From Pseudopyrenochaeta lycopersici (Eukaryota; Ascomycota; Dothideomycetes; Pleosporales; Pseudopyrenochaetaceae): DNA of 64,000 nt. Made by a program: the position numbers and the translations under genes. The stretch is taken from positions 806,001-870,000 of the forward strand of contig NHZP01000021.1 in NCBI GenBank assembly GCA_003313425.1, given 5' to 3'. The notes below the pieces were generated by a model. It searched no databases, was not told where the DNA came from, and was given only the letters and a program-made list of their open reading frames with translations. Below are positions 46,134 through 57,878 of the stretch, one piece after another; the stretch's first letter is position 1; the number at the start of each line of letters is the position of its first letter.

Positions 46134-48762
46134 TTACAGGAAGGTATCCATCCAACTTTGGGAATCCTCCTGAACTTCTTGGCACAACTTAGTAAATTCA
46201 GCCCTATAAGCAGCTTCATCCATGTAATCTGGACATGAGATTACTTCCACATTGATATTGGATTTCGACATTGCCAGGATTTGATACATTGCGTCTTTTT
46301 GCTCATAAGTGAGCGTACTTGGATAATGGATACTGAACTGCACGACTAGATGACCTCTTCGGGCTGGATCACGTGGTAATGGCATTCCAAGGTGGGGGAG
46401 CCATTGCGTGGCGAATGGTCTCGTTGAGCCTCGGCAAGACAGTTGAATGACGATTCCATCTACAGTTTCGACTCGACGTTTCCAACCGTGGAGAGCATCG
46501 CAGAGGGTGATGTCAAATGTGCAATAAAGGTTGTCTTGTATTCTTCTGAAGACAGGATGAAGCCTCTATTTCTACGTTAGAGAATAATTCGTATGGCCAA
46601 AGCGCAAGACCGAAATTGGGATGACTACCTCTGTAATTATGAAGACCAGATCCTCTTTTCCTCCAGACGTCTGATTTCCCAGCCCTTGGTGCTTGATGGG
46701 AATGCCAGTCACACACCCTTTAGGAATTGGGACGTCCATGGTCGAAGTAGACAACGAGAATCCATGCCCAGTAGTGTTGTAGACTTTTCGAGTGAGTTCT
46801 ATGGTTCTCGTGGCGCCATGGAAGATTTCATCCAGAGAAACAAATAGCTGCAACTGCATTTGGCCTGTTGGTTTTGTAAGGTGATATGCACCTGGCACCC
46901 ACACGAAGGCTTTCTCTGAGTGCGCGGAAAAGCGAACATCAAGGTCCCACTCGAACGTTGGGGTAAGGGACGAGATATCGATTTTCAACGGGCTTGGAGG
47001 TACTTCGGCCTCACCGCCGTGGTAAGACTCAAAATCTTGTACTGTAGTGGACCGCCCGTCATCAGTAGCTTCGTAAATGTCCGATTCGTAGTCCGATTCA
47101 CCCAGCTCGATCTCCGGCGGACTCCTCGAAATGGCGTCTACTGCAGTTCGATCTGAAGATTCTGAGCTAGTTTCACTAAGAGCGTCGCAGCTTGAGTTTT
47201 GTTCTGTGATTTCGCCCTGTACCGAGGCCGTACATCGGAAAAAATAACCCTGAGTTGTAGTGTCTTCAAGCCTTTCCGGGTGCCTATTTTGGCCTAACTC
47301 ATCATAGTCATCATCGAGACAGGTCTCTACACTAGGATTAAAGTTTATTGGGAAACCAGGCTCTTTATCTGTTTCAACGATACTTCCATTGGAAGCCTTT
47401 TGGCTTTCTTCCGGCTCTGGTATGGCATGCTCTATACGTCGTTGTACCAAAGATGCACGATGATATTGGAAATCCGCTCCAACGTCATGCTGGTCTCTTC
47501 CGACTTGATTTTCTTCGCTTTCACCTTCTGAGTTTGAGGGATCAGAACCGACCCCTTCGTCACCTGCGGGTACGCGTTCGCGACACTCTATAGAAAGAGT
47601 ATCTCCGGGAGCAACCGGTGTTGCGGCGCCAATATCAAAAACATTACTGCAATGCTTGGTGGCTATAGGTGCCGGCCTACTCCTGTCCTTGGCCTTGTCC
47701 TCCCTGCTTTTAGTCTCGTCGCCTTGATCTCCATAATCGATAACTTCTCCACGTTGAGTCTCGCAATTTTGATATGCTTCACTATTCGGAGATACTGAAC
47801 GGCCTCTAATGATTTTGTTTTCGTAATCGATTATGTTCTCTCCTTTTGTGAATTCCTCTTTATCTGTATCTGTTTCACTTGCGTCCTCATCGCTAGATTT
47901 CTCATCGCCGTAAACTACCCCACGACGGCCGTTGACATGACGGTTCCATTTTGGATCTGTTGGCCTTGTCGATTTATGCTCAAATATACTACTATCGTCG
48001 TCGGTCTGTGGTTCTCTTAGCGACATAGCTTGTAGTAGGCGCTGTATGTCTTCGCTCGTCCGAGTTCGCTCAAGCCATTCATCAATCTCATCTCTATTGA
48101 ACTCAACATCAATCTCGCTGATGTTATCGTCTACAAGCTCTTGTTCAAGGCCAACCCAGCCGTCCATATCCGTCAGGATCGACGGATCTCTTCGCCCTGC
48201 GATAAAATCTTTATGGATGTCATGCAGTTTGGTCCTTAGCTCATCTAAAATATGAGCCTGAGCCTCTGTGCGGTGTTCAACTCTCCCCAAGGACTCTGTA
48301 TGTAATGCACTTAGGAAGCGGTCGAGATGGGTGGAATGCCTTGAGATCTTTGCCCTTATATCTGCTTGCTTCCCGGGTGTAAATGCAAACTTGTCCCGCG
48401 CGCGAGGAAATATCGATCCCAAGGATTTGTAGTTCGATAGTGTCTTCGTTAGGGACTGTAGGTCGGACTTGCAGGCCCGAAGCAAACTAGCAAGCTCATC
48501 CTGCTGTGTTTCGCTAGCTCGGTGGACCAAAGATCGAGGATTTCTAAACTCGCCATTCAGACTTTGAAGGTAGGCTTGCAATGATTTAACTTCGCCAGTA
48601 ATTTTAGCATGAGCGGTCATCGTTCGATAGCCATAAAGGACACAAACCATCAGCTGTTATTGATCTGAATTCTTCACCCGCGGTCCTGCTAGACTTGTAA
48701 ACAGTGTGCACAAGGTTGCAAACAAGGACTATGTCGCCCAATGAGAAGCCAAAATTGGCCAT
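46134..48762 (-). CDS. Fusion of a fungal NLR-type N-terminal domain with a J-domain-less DnaJ C-terminal substrate-binding region
   Basis: Three exons: 48762-48648, 48589-46629 and 46565-46134; introns 48590-48647 and 46566-46628; 2508 nt, 835 codons plus stop, all joins in phase. Residues 1 to about 125 begin ANFGFSLGDIVLVCNLVHTVY and continue KSLQAYLQSLNGEF and LLRACKSDLQSLTKTLSNYKSL. This is the helical 'GFSxGD' domain found at the start of many Dothideomycete NLR-like and orphan proteins. A linker of about 450 residues is acidic and disordered. From about 615 come both Hsp40 C-terminal barrels: VSLDEIFHGATRTIEL, MDVPIPKGCVTG and KHQGLG, then FRRIQDNLYCTFDITLCDALHGW, LGMPLPRDPARRGHLVV and a final helix. 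There is no HPD J domain and no CxxCxGxG zinc region. It may present or hold client proteins for an Hsp70 supplied elsewhere (inference). Confidence 0.82.
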
Positions 48763-50197
48763 GAGAATTTGCAACACAGCCCGATAAAGATTTTGACCAC
48801 TGTTGGTGTTGGAGAAGAAAAGTTGGATGGATAAAAGGCTGAATGTTGGCCATGGATGTCCTGCACATGCAAGGCTGTGCGGCAGTGGGGTTGATGCGAG
48901 CCACCTGCATCTCCCATTGGAACAAGTAGAACTCAGCATCATATTCCGGTGAAGAAGTTATCGTAGTATCAGACAGTCTCGACGTATATGTTTCTATATC
49001 ATTGTGCCATCAATTCTCTTTATAGCACGAATTAACATCCCTTACCTTTCACCGAATGCTAGGGCGACCTTCTTTTACAAAGCCATTTTTTTCATTATTG
49101 CAGGCCTTTGGCAATGGCAGATCTACTGACTGGAGCGATTAGCTGTGTATCGGTGATGCTGTTTCACGTTTCTATTTGTTGCGGATACTACGTCATTGCC
49201 GTCTTCCTCCTCCACACGTCAGATAGAGTTCTTTCTACGTCGTGATATTTTGACGTCCAAGAAACAAAGAATGTGCTAGCACGGGGGCGAATCGTGGAAA
49301 TAAGAAGCATACACAAATAAAAACTTGGTGGTTGTCATGATTAGAGCGATGTATACGAATTGATTTTAATCCTTTTTGCATATGGCTCTGCAAGGCTATC
49401 TCTTGTTTCTATGATCATACCTCGTGCTGTTGCAACACAATACCGCTGTAGAGCGCACTAATGACCTTGTACCTAAAGGAATTAATCGTGACCCTACTTA
49501 ATCTAGGCTAAGAAGATTAAATTAAACTTAGTCATGCATGGTGCAGCGGTGCATATCGAGCCCGGGTTACGTTGCCACTAAGCAGACATAATTATGCTAG
49601 GCATAACGCCGGTTACTCCAGCTTACATAGCCTCCTCTAACTAGTTGATAGAAACATACTTTAACAGGGCATCCCACAGGTCTCATCAAAATAAAAAAAC
49701 GCAAGCCAGAAGCTCGGCAGCAAATCAACAAGCTGTGCGCACCAAGAGTGTTGGCAGTGTAACTTCTTAGTGGCACATCTTGAAAGAGATAAGCGCTCAA
49801 GCGACACAAATGGTCATGATTACCGCACCGCGTTGACGTCAGAGTAGAGCTTGGCAGCGGTTTTTTTTTCAGTGTCGCTTCTCAGCCTATATCTAGAAAC
49901 GAAAGGTACAGATTACACAAATATTAAGCAATATCTGTTGGCGCAAAACTTAGCTTGATAGACACAGTAATGTATTCCACTGCTTGTAGAGGGGCTTTCA
50001 AAGCATTGGTCGCATTGAGGCTCGATTATGATGATTGGACTGATAAAAGCCCATTTCTTCGGCGGTTTCGCGTCACACAGTCGGGCACTAGCGGTAACGA
50101 GCGCCTTGTACCTCTCACAAACCGCCAACGCTAACAAATTTGAACGCACAAGTCTGACCCGTATTTCTTCTGAGCATACACACGCGTTCAGGGCAAT
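48763..50197. other. Intergenic between divergent genes, nothing supported
   Basis: About 1.4 kb, AT-rich in places (about 49.3-49.6 kb), with frames of 112 codons at most. It separates the DnaJ-C fusion (minus) from the F-box pseudogene (plus). Confidence 0.5.
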
Positions 50198-51939
50198 ATG
50201 CCTCTTCTAGACCTGAGTGCGGAGCTACTTCTTGCCTTCGCATCTCAACTTGGTCAGATCGACCTCCTCAATTTAACACTCACGTGTAACCGTCTCCGAT
50301 CTGTCCTCTATGGCCGCTCCTTGTTCCCATTCGCAAAGAGGCTCATAAAAGACCTAAGCTTTGTAAATACGTCAATAAGATTAATCTAAAAAAAAACTGG
50401 GAGACACTTCATGGAATGCATCCCGACTTTTCAAGACATTTTTACGAGTTCCGGAAGAGGGTGAAGAGGAAGCCGAGTTTGATGAGTATCAAAGTCCCGA
50501 GCCTACAGAAGCCGAATATTTCATGCTTACGGAAGCTGCGAAAACAGCGAGCGTCATTGCCGATGTCTTCCCTTATGAGTAGGAAAGTTTCCTCGTTAGG
50601 GTAGTAAGACTTCTCAAGAGTGAAAAAGGCTTTCCACTTGAGCCTTGGTACACCCATACGCTTGATACGGAGATAGCATATCCTCGGCTATCCTGTGATC
50701 GCAAGTTCTGTCATTTACTTCGTGCTGGTATCGAAGGCTCGCTTGTAGTGCTTATGGTAGCGCAGCTTCCTAACGTAAGAGAAATATTTTTGCAAGGAGT
50801 GCCAATCGATCCCAATGCACTTGCTTGGCGGACAAAGCACGGGTTCTCTGCGTTGTGGCGATTTACAGCCTGCGGCGTTTGTGAAGAGCCTAAGTGGCCA
50901 ATCAGTTTCTTTAACCCGGTTATGGCCAAGGGAAATTCGGAAATTTTCGAAGCTTCGGTCACCAGGTGGGGGTATTGGCATGCCGAAACGTATGAGCCTT
51001 GAATGGATTGCAGTATCCCGCTGTCCCTTCAGCCTGAGACTCTCAACCTGAGGAAAATCGATCTCCTGTCAAGCAGCCTGCGAGCCTCAGACATACAGAT
51101 TCTTTTACAAGCTTGTCAGGGTCTCAAGAGCTTCTACTTCACGATTGGAGATTCCGTAGACGAGCCGTCGAGCCCATGGCCAGCGAAAATAGTTGAACTG
51201 TTAAAACCTTTTAAGGACAACTTAGAGGGCCTATGGCTAGATCTTGACACACATCGGTGCAATCACATTGATATCAGCAATCCTAAGTTGATGGTATCAC
51301 TGGCCCATATGACAGCACTGAAACATCTACGCACGACTCCCGGGTTGTGGTACGCACTGGATATCAGTGATTGTTTTCTGACCCAAAAGCACTATTTACC
51401 CTATGAACGCCGCCTTTGCTTCTGATTACCACGCAATTTAGAAGATTGACAAGCTAGTGAAAGAAGAGTGGGAATACTTACAAGCCGGCGCTCAGCCTCT
51501 TCATGTTAATGTTGAGGCTGAGATCTTCAAATCCATCTTCCACGCGGTCGGTTCATCTCTCCGTATACCAGAAACGAAATGGTTGGGCCAGAAATGCAAA
51601 GAGTCATAGAAAGTCAGTCAAAATCTACATCGATTTTTTACCTGAGCACCCCCGCAATACTGGCTGGGCACGTCTGGAAATAGATATGATGATCAGCTGT
51701 CTATTGCAACGTTGAGTTTGTTCCTGGTGCCACGGTCAAATGTAGATCCTTGTCCATCTATTTTCTTTTGGCAGAAAATCTTGACGTTGTTGGTTCGGGT
51801 AAGCGGCCAAATGAGAGCCTGGGTGCAGGAAATGCGGGGGAAAGACCTGAGACGCCATGGCATTTATAGATATCTGACAAAGCTATGTGATGAGAGAGCC
51901 AAGAAGTTTAAAGTAAGCAACACGGTCGTTCATGGATGA
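50198..51939 (+). pseudogene. Decayed F-box gene
   Basis: The start at 50198 gives a normal F-box (MPLLDLSAELLLAFASQLGQ, then IDLLNLTLTCNRLRSVLYG). The downstream reading frame stays recognisably protein-like but is broken repeatedly. An in-frame TAG at 50580-50582 interrupts ...VFPYE/ESFLVRVVRLL; a TGA at 51000-51002 interrupts ...ETYEP/MDCSIPLSLQP. The frame shifts between about 51425 and 51442, where IDKLVKEEWEYLQAGAQ resumes in another frame. TAG at 51607-51609 and TGA at 51643-51645 follow. The last recognisable part reads to about 51939 (QKILTLLVRVSGQMRAW). I therefore call it a pseudogene of an F-box/leucine-rich-type family, unrelated in sequence to the intact F-box gene next door. 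Confidence 0.72.
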
Positions 51940-52266
51940 GCCAAAGTTCTCCGCTAGGATCGGGAGGGGGAAGTCTTCAGCCGCCACTAAGCCAAATCAA
52001 GTCATGCAAAGGCATCCACCCAATTAGGGATGCATCAACGATTTCATCACCGTCATCGATTGCAGCTGGCCTATCTAACGGCAGACTCGTATAATTGGCG
52101 TCTCACACTTAGGTCTCCCATGGTCATCAATCGGAGTCTTGGATGCAGGTTGGTCAGGTCATTCTTTCACATTGGTGTGTCCTGTATTGTTGGGGCTGTG
52201 TTGCTCAAGCTGAAGATGTGCCGACATCCCAAACCTGAAAATTGTTCACGCTGAAGCGTTGACAGT
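51940..52266. other. Short intergenic, nothing seen
   Basis: About 330 bp between the F-box pseudogene and the intact F-box gene; expected promoter of the latter. Confidence 0.5.
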
Positions 52267-53642
52267 ATGGGCGGTTCCCTGTCTTCGCAGGCTGCCAGAG
52301 AAGATTGGAAGAGCGATGCGCGCTACACCATGGAGTCTGGCCGTTTCTGTGTGATATGCGGAGGGCCTTTCGACATGGAGGGAGAAGTGTACAATATCGA
52401 CCAGAAAGAGAAGTATTATCAGGTCAGTTCACTTGCCTGCATCGAATTTCTACAGAACTTTCTAATCATTGCCAGTGGTTATTTGACTTTCGCCTAATCG
52501 GCAGCCCCTTAGATGTGCTCAATCACAAGGTAACTTACGAAGAAACCCAGTGAGTCATACAGTGATAGACTTTACTACTGTCAATCTGACTACCTGTCCA
52601 GTCCTTCCAATGTATCCGATAGTGAAGATGTGTTTCTTTCAGAGAAAGCCTGGTTCAGTACCACCGGTTCTGGGTACTTCTCTGTCCGCGGTGGTTCCGA
52701 CAGCAGCGATATTTGGTTTGATACTCTTCGCGATGCGCAAAATGGAGGAACCTTGATAGCTCTACATGATGCATGCATAAGCATTAGTTGCCGAGTGATC
52801 AAGCACCTTCAGAGACCCGAAGAGCGTAGTGCAAAAGTCTCACCACTCCCGATTCTGAACCAAATTCTACAATCACGATTCCGCAATAGAACGGACGGAT
52901 CGCAAGAGCATATTAACGACCTTTTCAGTATTTGTACGACTTCAACAACATTTGGACCTCGCAGTGTAATGGCCTTAAACGAGTTGGAATGGTGGGCAGG
53001 AGACTTTGAGGTACTGACCAATCACTCTTGCTAAGAAAATACTAATGGTCCGCCCAGAAATACTATACAAATCCTATCGATGTACCCACACTCACGACTT
53101 TTGCGATGGAGATTCTCCACGCTTCGCCGAATACGAAGGTCGTAGAAGCGATTCCACCACAATTGACCCAAGAGCCTTATGGGCTTGAGTGTCTACCCAA
53201 TGAGTTACTCGATCAGATTTGCAACTCCTTGCCTGCTACATCAATCATCGCACTGCATAGGGTATCCAAAACGCTCTCTGCCAAGGTACTTATAGATTCC
53301 AACTTTTGGCGGAATAGCCTCCTCAGCGGTAGCCTGCTCCCTCACATATGGGATTTCGATAAGACAGAGCTTCAAATTTCTGCACTTGAAAGTACTAGTG
53401 ATTGGAGGGCTGTCGCAAGACTACTAGCAACGAAGAGATTTCCGATCAGCGGACGCGATACGAGACTGGACGATATCCCAAAGGGCCTCTGGAACAGGTG
53501 CAGAATCTGGGACATCATGGAAGAAGCTGTAGGTCTTTACATGTCAGAGTCACCCGCCGAAAATGCTGGCAATGGTACTACAGCTGTGCGTAGGCGTTGC
53601 AAGTCTATGGGGGCATGGCAATTCGAAGATGAAGAGGATTGA
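52267..53642 (+). CDS. F-box protein with N-terminal zinc-binding-like motif
   Basis: Probable SCF ubiquitin-ligase adaptor. Exons: 52267-52422, 52476-52549, 52602-53010 and 53058-53642; introns of 53, 52 and 47 nt, all GT...AG; 1224 nt, 407 codons plus stop, every phase consistent. The N-terminus starts MGGSLSSQ (a possible N-myristoylation site), then RFCVICGGPFD, a CxxC pair as in related fungal F-box proteins. The middle (WLFDFRLIGSPLDVL ... HDACISISCRVIKHL) is the family's conserved region. The F-box itself sits late, at about residues 245-280 (LECLPNELLDQICNSL ... ALHRVSKTL), an arrangement known in this fungal family. No lesion was found, in contrast to the pseudogene upstream. Confidence 0.88.
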
Positions 53643-53746
53643 ATGCACCGACTCTCGAAGAGATCTTTTGGTAAAAAAAGAGAATGGACAACAACCGCAT
53701 ACTTGGGAAGATATTAGGGCCACCGAATCTATTAAAAGCAGAACGA

Positions 53747-54612
53747 TCATTTCGCCATCGAACCAACCGTTTGAAGCGAGTCTGCGATTGCAGCAATGAA
53801 ACTTTCCCAGCTCGACCCAAAACATCCATAGAAGTTCTCCATCGCACTTGTGACGAACAAATACTTCGCCCGTTTACACAACTCAGCGGTGAGGTTCTTG
53901 ACTTCCACATCGGGAACGGAATGTACCATATAGCAACTTCGCGAGCGATCATATGGGGAGGTTGCGAGCCAATCCTGGTACTCTTGAGTAATGAATTGCT
54001 CGTAAGAGGTTTCAACTACGACCGTAATATCTGGGCCAGGGCTTGCAAGGCGAGGATTCACCGCTGTGCCGGGGTTATGAATCACCCGTAGCGAGTCAGC
54101 TTCCAGCGACAATTTGAGTCAAATATTGGAAACATACAATTCTGTTGCCAGCGATCCCGTCAGACCTTTTGACGTGCCGATCGATCGCGTCGAGATACTG
54201 CTTCTTCTGCTCAGAGTACAGATTCACCGTCTCATCCACGAAGATACCCTGCATCTTGAGGCCTATAAGCGATGTTGGTCGTCGTGCGTACGCTGCAATG
54301 TCTTGAAAGACATCGTCTACAGATCTTTGGCAATACGTTGCGAACACGTAGCCCACTATCGTGACATTCGGACATGCATTTAGCCGCGGTATTTCTCGGA
54401 CATAATCCTCGTTTGGCCACCATGGTGCCGCACCGGGTCCATTGTTTGGATTGATGATGATCAAGAATTGGAGGTTTGGGTACTTGGAGATGCTTATTGC
54501 ACGTGAGTATGTATTTTGAGAGAGGGGAAGAAGTGTGTTACGCAGCATAGAGAGGGTCCCACGCACCTGGGCTAGGATAGATGTACAAGGGAAGCAGAAC
54601 ATTTGATTCCAT
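53747..54612 (-). CDS. Spherulin-4 family protein (cytosolic or short form)
   Basis: A member of the spherulation-specific family 4, found in slime moulds, bacteria and fungi; its biochemical role is uncertain though it has a TIM-barrel-like, glycosidase-related look. Exons: 54612-54542, 54492-54149 and 54099-53747; 768 nt, 255 codons plus stop. Features: VLLPLYIYPSPGAWDPLY at the start, KYPNLQFLIIINPNNGPG, DIAAYAR and GLKMQGIFVDET, then HNPGT and FVTSAMENFYGCFGSSWESF at the end. Intron 1 (54493-54541) is normal. Intron 2 (54100-54148) must use a GC donor (GCAACA...GGAAG) to keep the frame; using the nearby GTATGT donor breaks it. Either this is a GC-AG intron or the gene carries a frameshift. 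It has no signal peptide or membrane anchor, unlike its neighbour. It converges with the F-box gene, 105 bp apart. Confidence 0.72.
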
Positions 54613-54819
54613 ACTCGGACACGTGTTACACCTGTGAATGTCGAGGGTGATGGAGTACAAGTGTCTTCCTCGGCGAACTAGTGAATGCTGACCAATCCAT
54701 CAAGGCGACGCATCAAGACCCGCTACAACGCAAACATAACCCACTGATGCATGAATCAAACAAACAGACTAATATCGTCCTCCCGCATTCTGAAACACCT
54801 AAGAAAAGCCCTCACGGCT

Positions 54820-56078
54820 TTACCACACCAACTTCAACCACTCCTCCATTGAGGATCCGTACCACGTATACACATCCTCCGTCAAATCAGTCACGTATAG
54901 CCACTCCACATCTCGTCTGATATCTTCTATGATTCTCCTCAGCATGCCTCTATTGATAGTATTCGGGACCGAATGAATCAGCATGCCAAGATCCTGCCTA
55001 TTGCTCCTGCTGTTCTCCAACATCTTGTGCAAATTGTCTTTCCGGGGCATATCCGCATACATGCCTTCGAAGACTATCGTCAAATCTGGTTTGTATGCCA
55101 TCAATCCCTCGTCAGGCACTCGGCCCGGGTTATGCACCACCAATGGGTGCTCGCCAAAGCCTTCGGAATGCCGCACCGTCGCGCTTATATTTTTTAGGTA
55201 CACGCGTGCATTATCTTCGTCTTTGAATGGTGTTTGGTCGAAATAGATGCCGTCCAACGCTAAGGTATCGCTCACATTGGACCAGCCTGCATATCTGGCG
55301 ATCTCATACCGGATGGTTAAGTTGTCGCGATTCCCGCCTTCGGTGCTGATGTAACCAAGTGTCTGCACGTTAGGGTAAACATTCAGTGTTTTGATGGCGG
55401 TGATATAATTCTCAGCAGGCCACACGGTGCTACCGGGGCCGTTGTCCGGATTCACGACAATGAGGAATCTGATATTGTTATGCACAACAATTCTGCGTCT
55501 CTGTTAGCGATATTGTAAGCCATAAAAGGGTACAGAACAACTCACGCATCATACAACCTGGCCCAAACTCCAGGCTCTGGATATACGTAGAAAGGGACCA
55601 AGATGTTGATCGGCAACGGCTTGATCAACTTCTGGGGCAGGATGATGCCGAGCGGTATTCCAATGGCCAGAAGCAGCGCAAGCGTCAACGTCACCGACAA
55701 TGCAAGGACGTGATCATTAAGCACCCATTGACGAAACCTCTCCTTCACATCTGTTACGTATGGATTGGTATGTCGATACTCCGAAGAATCCGTGGACCTT
55801 GAACTTTCGTCAGAGGTATATGGGCACACAGGCTTCTCCGAAACGATCAAGGCCTTCTTGGGATAAGTCGGCACTTGCAGCGCATCAAAGCTTTTGATAG
55901 ATGTTGATTTGGGCCTTGTGGGCGAATCTCCGTCTACGGAAGCGATTGTTGATAGCCGCTTACTTCTTGGTGGTATTGCGAGACTGTATGGACTCGATAT
56001 GTTGCGAAGCGGAGTCGATGTACGCCGTTGCGTTCTGCAAGTCGAGAGGGCTTGAATGTGTGGGGTTGGCAAAGACAT
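54820..56078 (-). CDS. Membrane-anchored spherulin-4 family protein
   Basis: Exons 56078-55546 and 55492-54820; intron 55493-55545 (GTGAGT...CGCAG); 1206 nt, 401 codons plus stop. Residues 1 to about 120 are a Ser/Thr/Pro-rich hydrophilic tail. Residues about 124-147 (LALSVTLTLALLLAIGIPLG) form a single membrane helix without a cleavable signal, so a type II topology is likely, with the spherulin-4 domain outside or in the lumen. The domain has the same landmarks as its neighbour: ILVPFYVYPEPGVW, FLIVVNPDNGPG, ALDGIYFDQTPF, VVHNPGRVPDE and LYVTDLTEDVYTWYGSSMEEW. The intron sits at the same place in the domain as intron 1 of the neighbour, pointing to a tandem duplication. The start is the ATG before SLPTPHIQAL. 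Confidence 0.86.
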
Positions 56079-56697
56079 TTCTTCGACAGTAGAATGTGTT
56101 TCAGCTGTGGAAAGTGCAAAACATGGTGTTGTTGGAGAGTGGATCAATATGTGTTTGCATTCCTCGCTCCTGGAGTAACATCACACCTGTTTGAAAGCAT
56201 TCCAGATGACGAACACCTTACTTAGTGGGTTGTACATGCAAGAGCCAAATTTCCTGTTTTTACTGCACGTTTACTTTTACGCTGAGTTTTTACGAAAGCC
56301 GATAGTGATGGGTCCGTGAAGCTGTTGAGACAGAGAACGTGGTTAGCACCTCGCCCAATGATACATTTTCGTCAGACTTGACTACCATCTGACAATCTGA
56401 AACTGCCAAAAGTTCCGTCCAGAAACGTGTCTGGCGGCCATCAAAACCACCTTCCTACATTAGACCCAAAATCTACTCAAGGATTTACGTCTAGTCGTGA
56501 AGCAGCATAAAATGATTAACCCAAGGCATGCATTCCAATAAAGATCCGAGGAACGGATCAGCAGAATTTTCTGAGCCGCGTTAAGCTGCAAACGTGGAAT
56601 CAGAGCCCCTCATGGCATCGTTGCAGTCCACAATTTGCTCACTTGGATCGCCAAGTGCTCTGTTTTAGCAGCAATTGGACGCCAATTATGATACATT
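56079..56697. other. Intergenic, nothing seen
   Basis: About 620 bp of promoter region for the membrane-anchored spherulin-4 gene and 3' region of the thioesterase gene, both minus. Confidence 0.5.
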
Positions 56698-57878
56698 CTA
56701 CAGCTTGTTCTCGGATTTCTTGAACCTGATCAGCCCGTCTTGAAACGTTGTTGCGATATGCACACCCGAGTCATAATCCCACATCCGGCTCGTATGCAAT
56801 GCTCTCCCACCTGTCGCCCTGGTCAGCCATGCTTCCTGGACGAACCACTTCCGGCCATCTTTATCGCCTTTCTCGTATCCCTCCAAGTTGCAAAGCGGCA
56901 AAGAACCATCTTCCCATAACGTTGGATCCGCGTTGGGATGGTTGACACGTGGTTCTGCTAGCATGATGAGATCCTTGATGCCGACATGAAAGATGACACT
57001 GTGCGAAAGGGAGGCCATGCGCGTGTATTCTCTTGCCCGGTCTAGATGGTTTGGTACGATGAATAGTGAGTTGCGATCTGAGGCGTATAGATGCGCGCAT
57101 GCATGCATATTGGCTTCTCGTGTCAAGGAAGTCTTACCAACCAATGGTGATACGGATGGGTATGGCGCAGTTGGTAACGGTAGAGAGCCACGGAGAGTGT
57201 AAAACATGAGTTGTCTGCGGTCGATACCACTTCTTTCTCGATTGTACTTTGACATGTCTGCTTTCCGAAGGTGTAGTCCGCCTATTGGGTTGAAATGCTC
57301 AGGATGAGCTGGTAAATACGTATTGCGAAAATTTTCCGAATCGTTACTTGGTGCAGCCGGATGCTCCATTGGCTCGTTTTCTTTTCCTTCCAAGACGTCC
57401 CGATACTTTGCTTTCAAGTCGACTTGATCTTGAACATCGAAGGGCGAGCTTTCGTCGCGCTTGAACGAGCAAGTGCAGGTAAACATATCCCCGTGGCCGG
57501 CAATTTGACTAACAGTCACGGCACGAGTACAATAATTGTAACCATCCCGTATCTTTTTAACTCTATAGGTGTAGTGCTCGTTTGGTTTCCCTCCCAGTAT
57601 GAACCAACCAGTGATGTTCTACGAGATTGAATTAACGGTTTGTTTCGGACAAGGGTGGCGTGCATTACATGGATCAAGAAACCTTCGTCTACTGTTTGAG
57701 CGGCAGCCCATGCGGCCTGGGCAAAGACATGGCCTCCATATGTCCCGTTCTCGCCTCCAGTCGGCGAGTACGCTTTCACAATAGAGCGAAATGTCCAATC
57801 ATCGATAGTCTCTACTTCAATGACCTTATCGAATGGTAATACCTGCTTCTGCTCCGTATAGTAGGGGCGAACGACCAT
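56698..57878 (-). CDS. Acyl-CoA thioesterase II (TesB-like), probably peroxisomal
   Basis: Hydrolyses acyl-CoA to free fatty acid and CoA, generally in peroxisomes during beta-oxidation. Exon 1 is 57878-57669, the intron is 57619-57668 (GTAATG...CGTAG) and exon 2 is 57618-56698; 376 codons plus stop. Splicing restores the first hot-dog fold (GGHVFAQAAWAAAQTVDEGF, LIHNITGWFILGG, YRVKKIRDGYNYCTRAV, FTCTCSFKR). The second hot-dog half includes ASLSHSVIFH and WLTRATGGRALHTSRMWDYD. The protein ends in KSENKL, a near-canonical C-terminal peroxisomal targeting tripeptide, consistent with location in peroxisomes. No lesion was seen. Confidence 0.88.
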
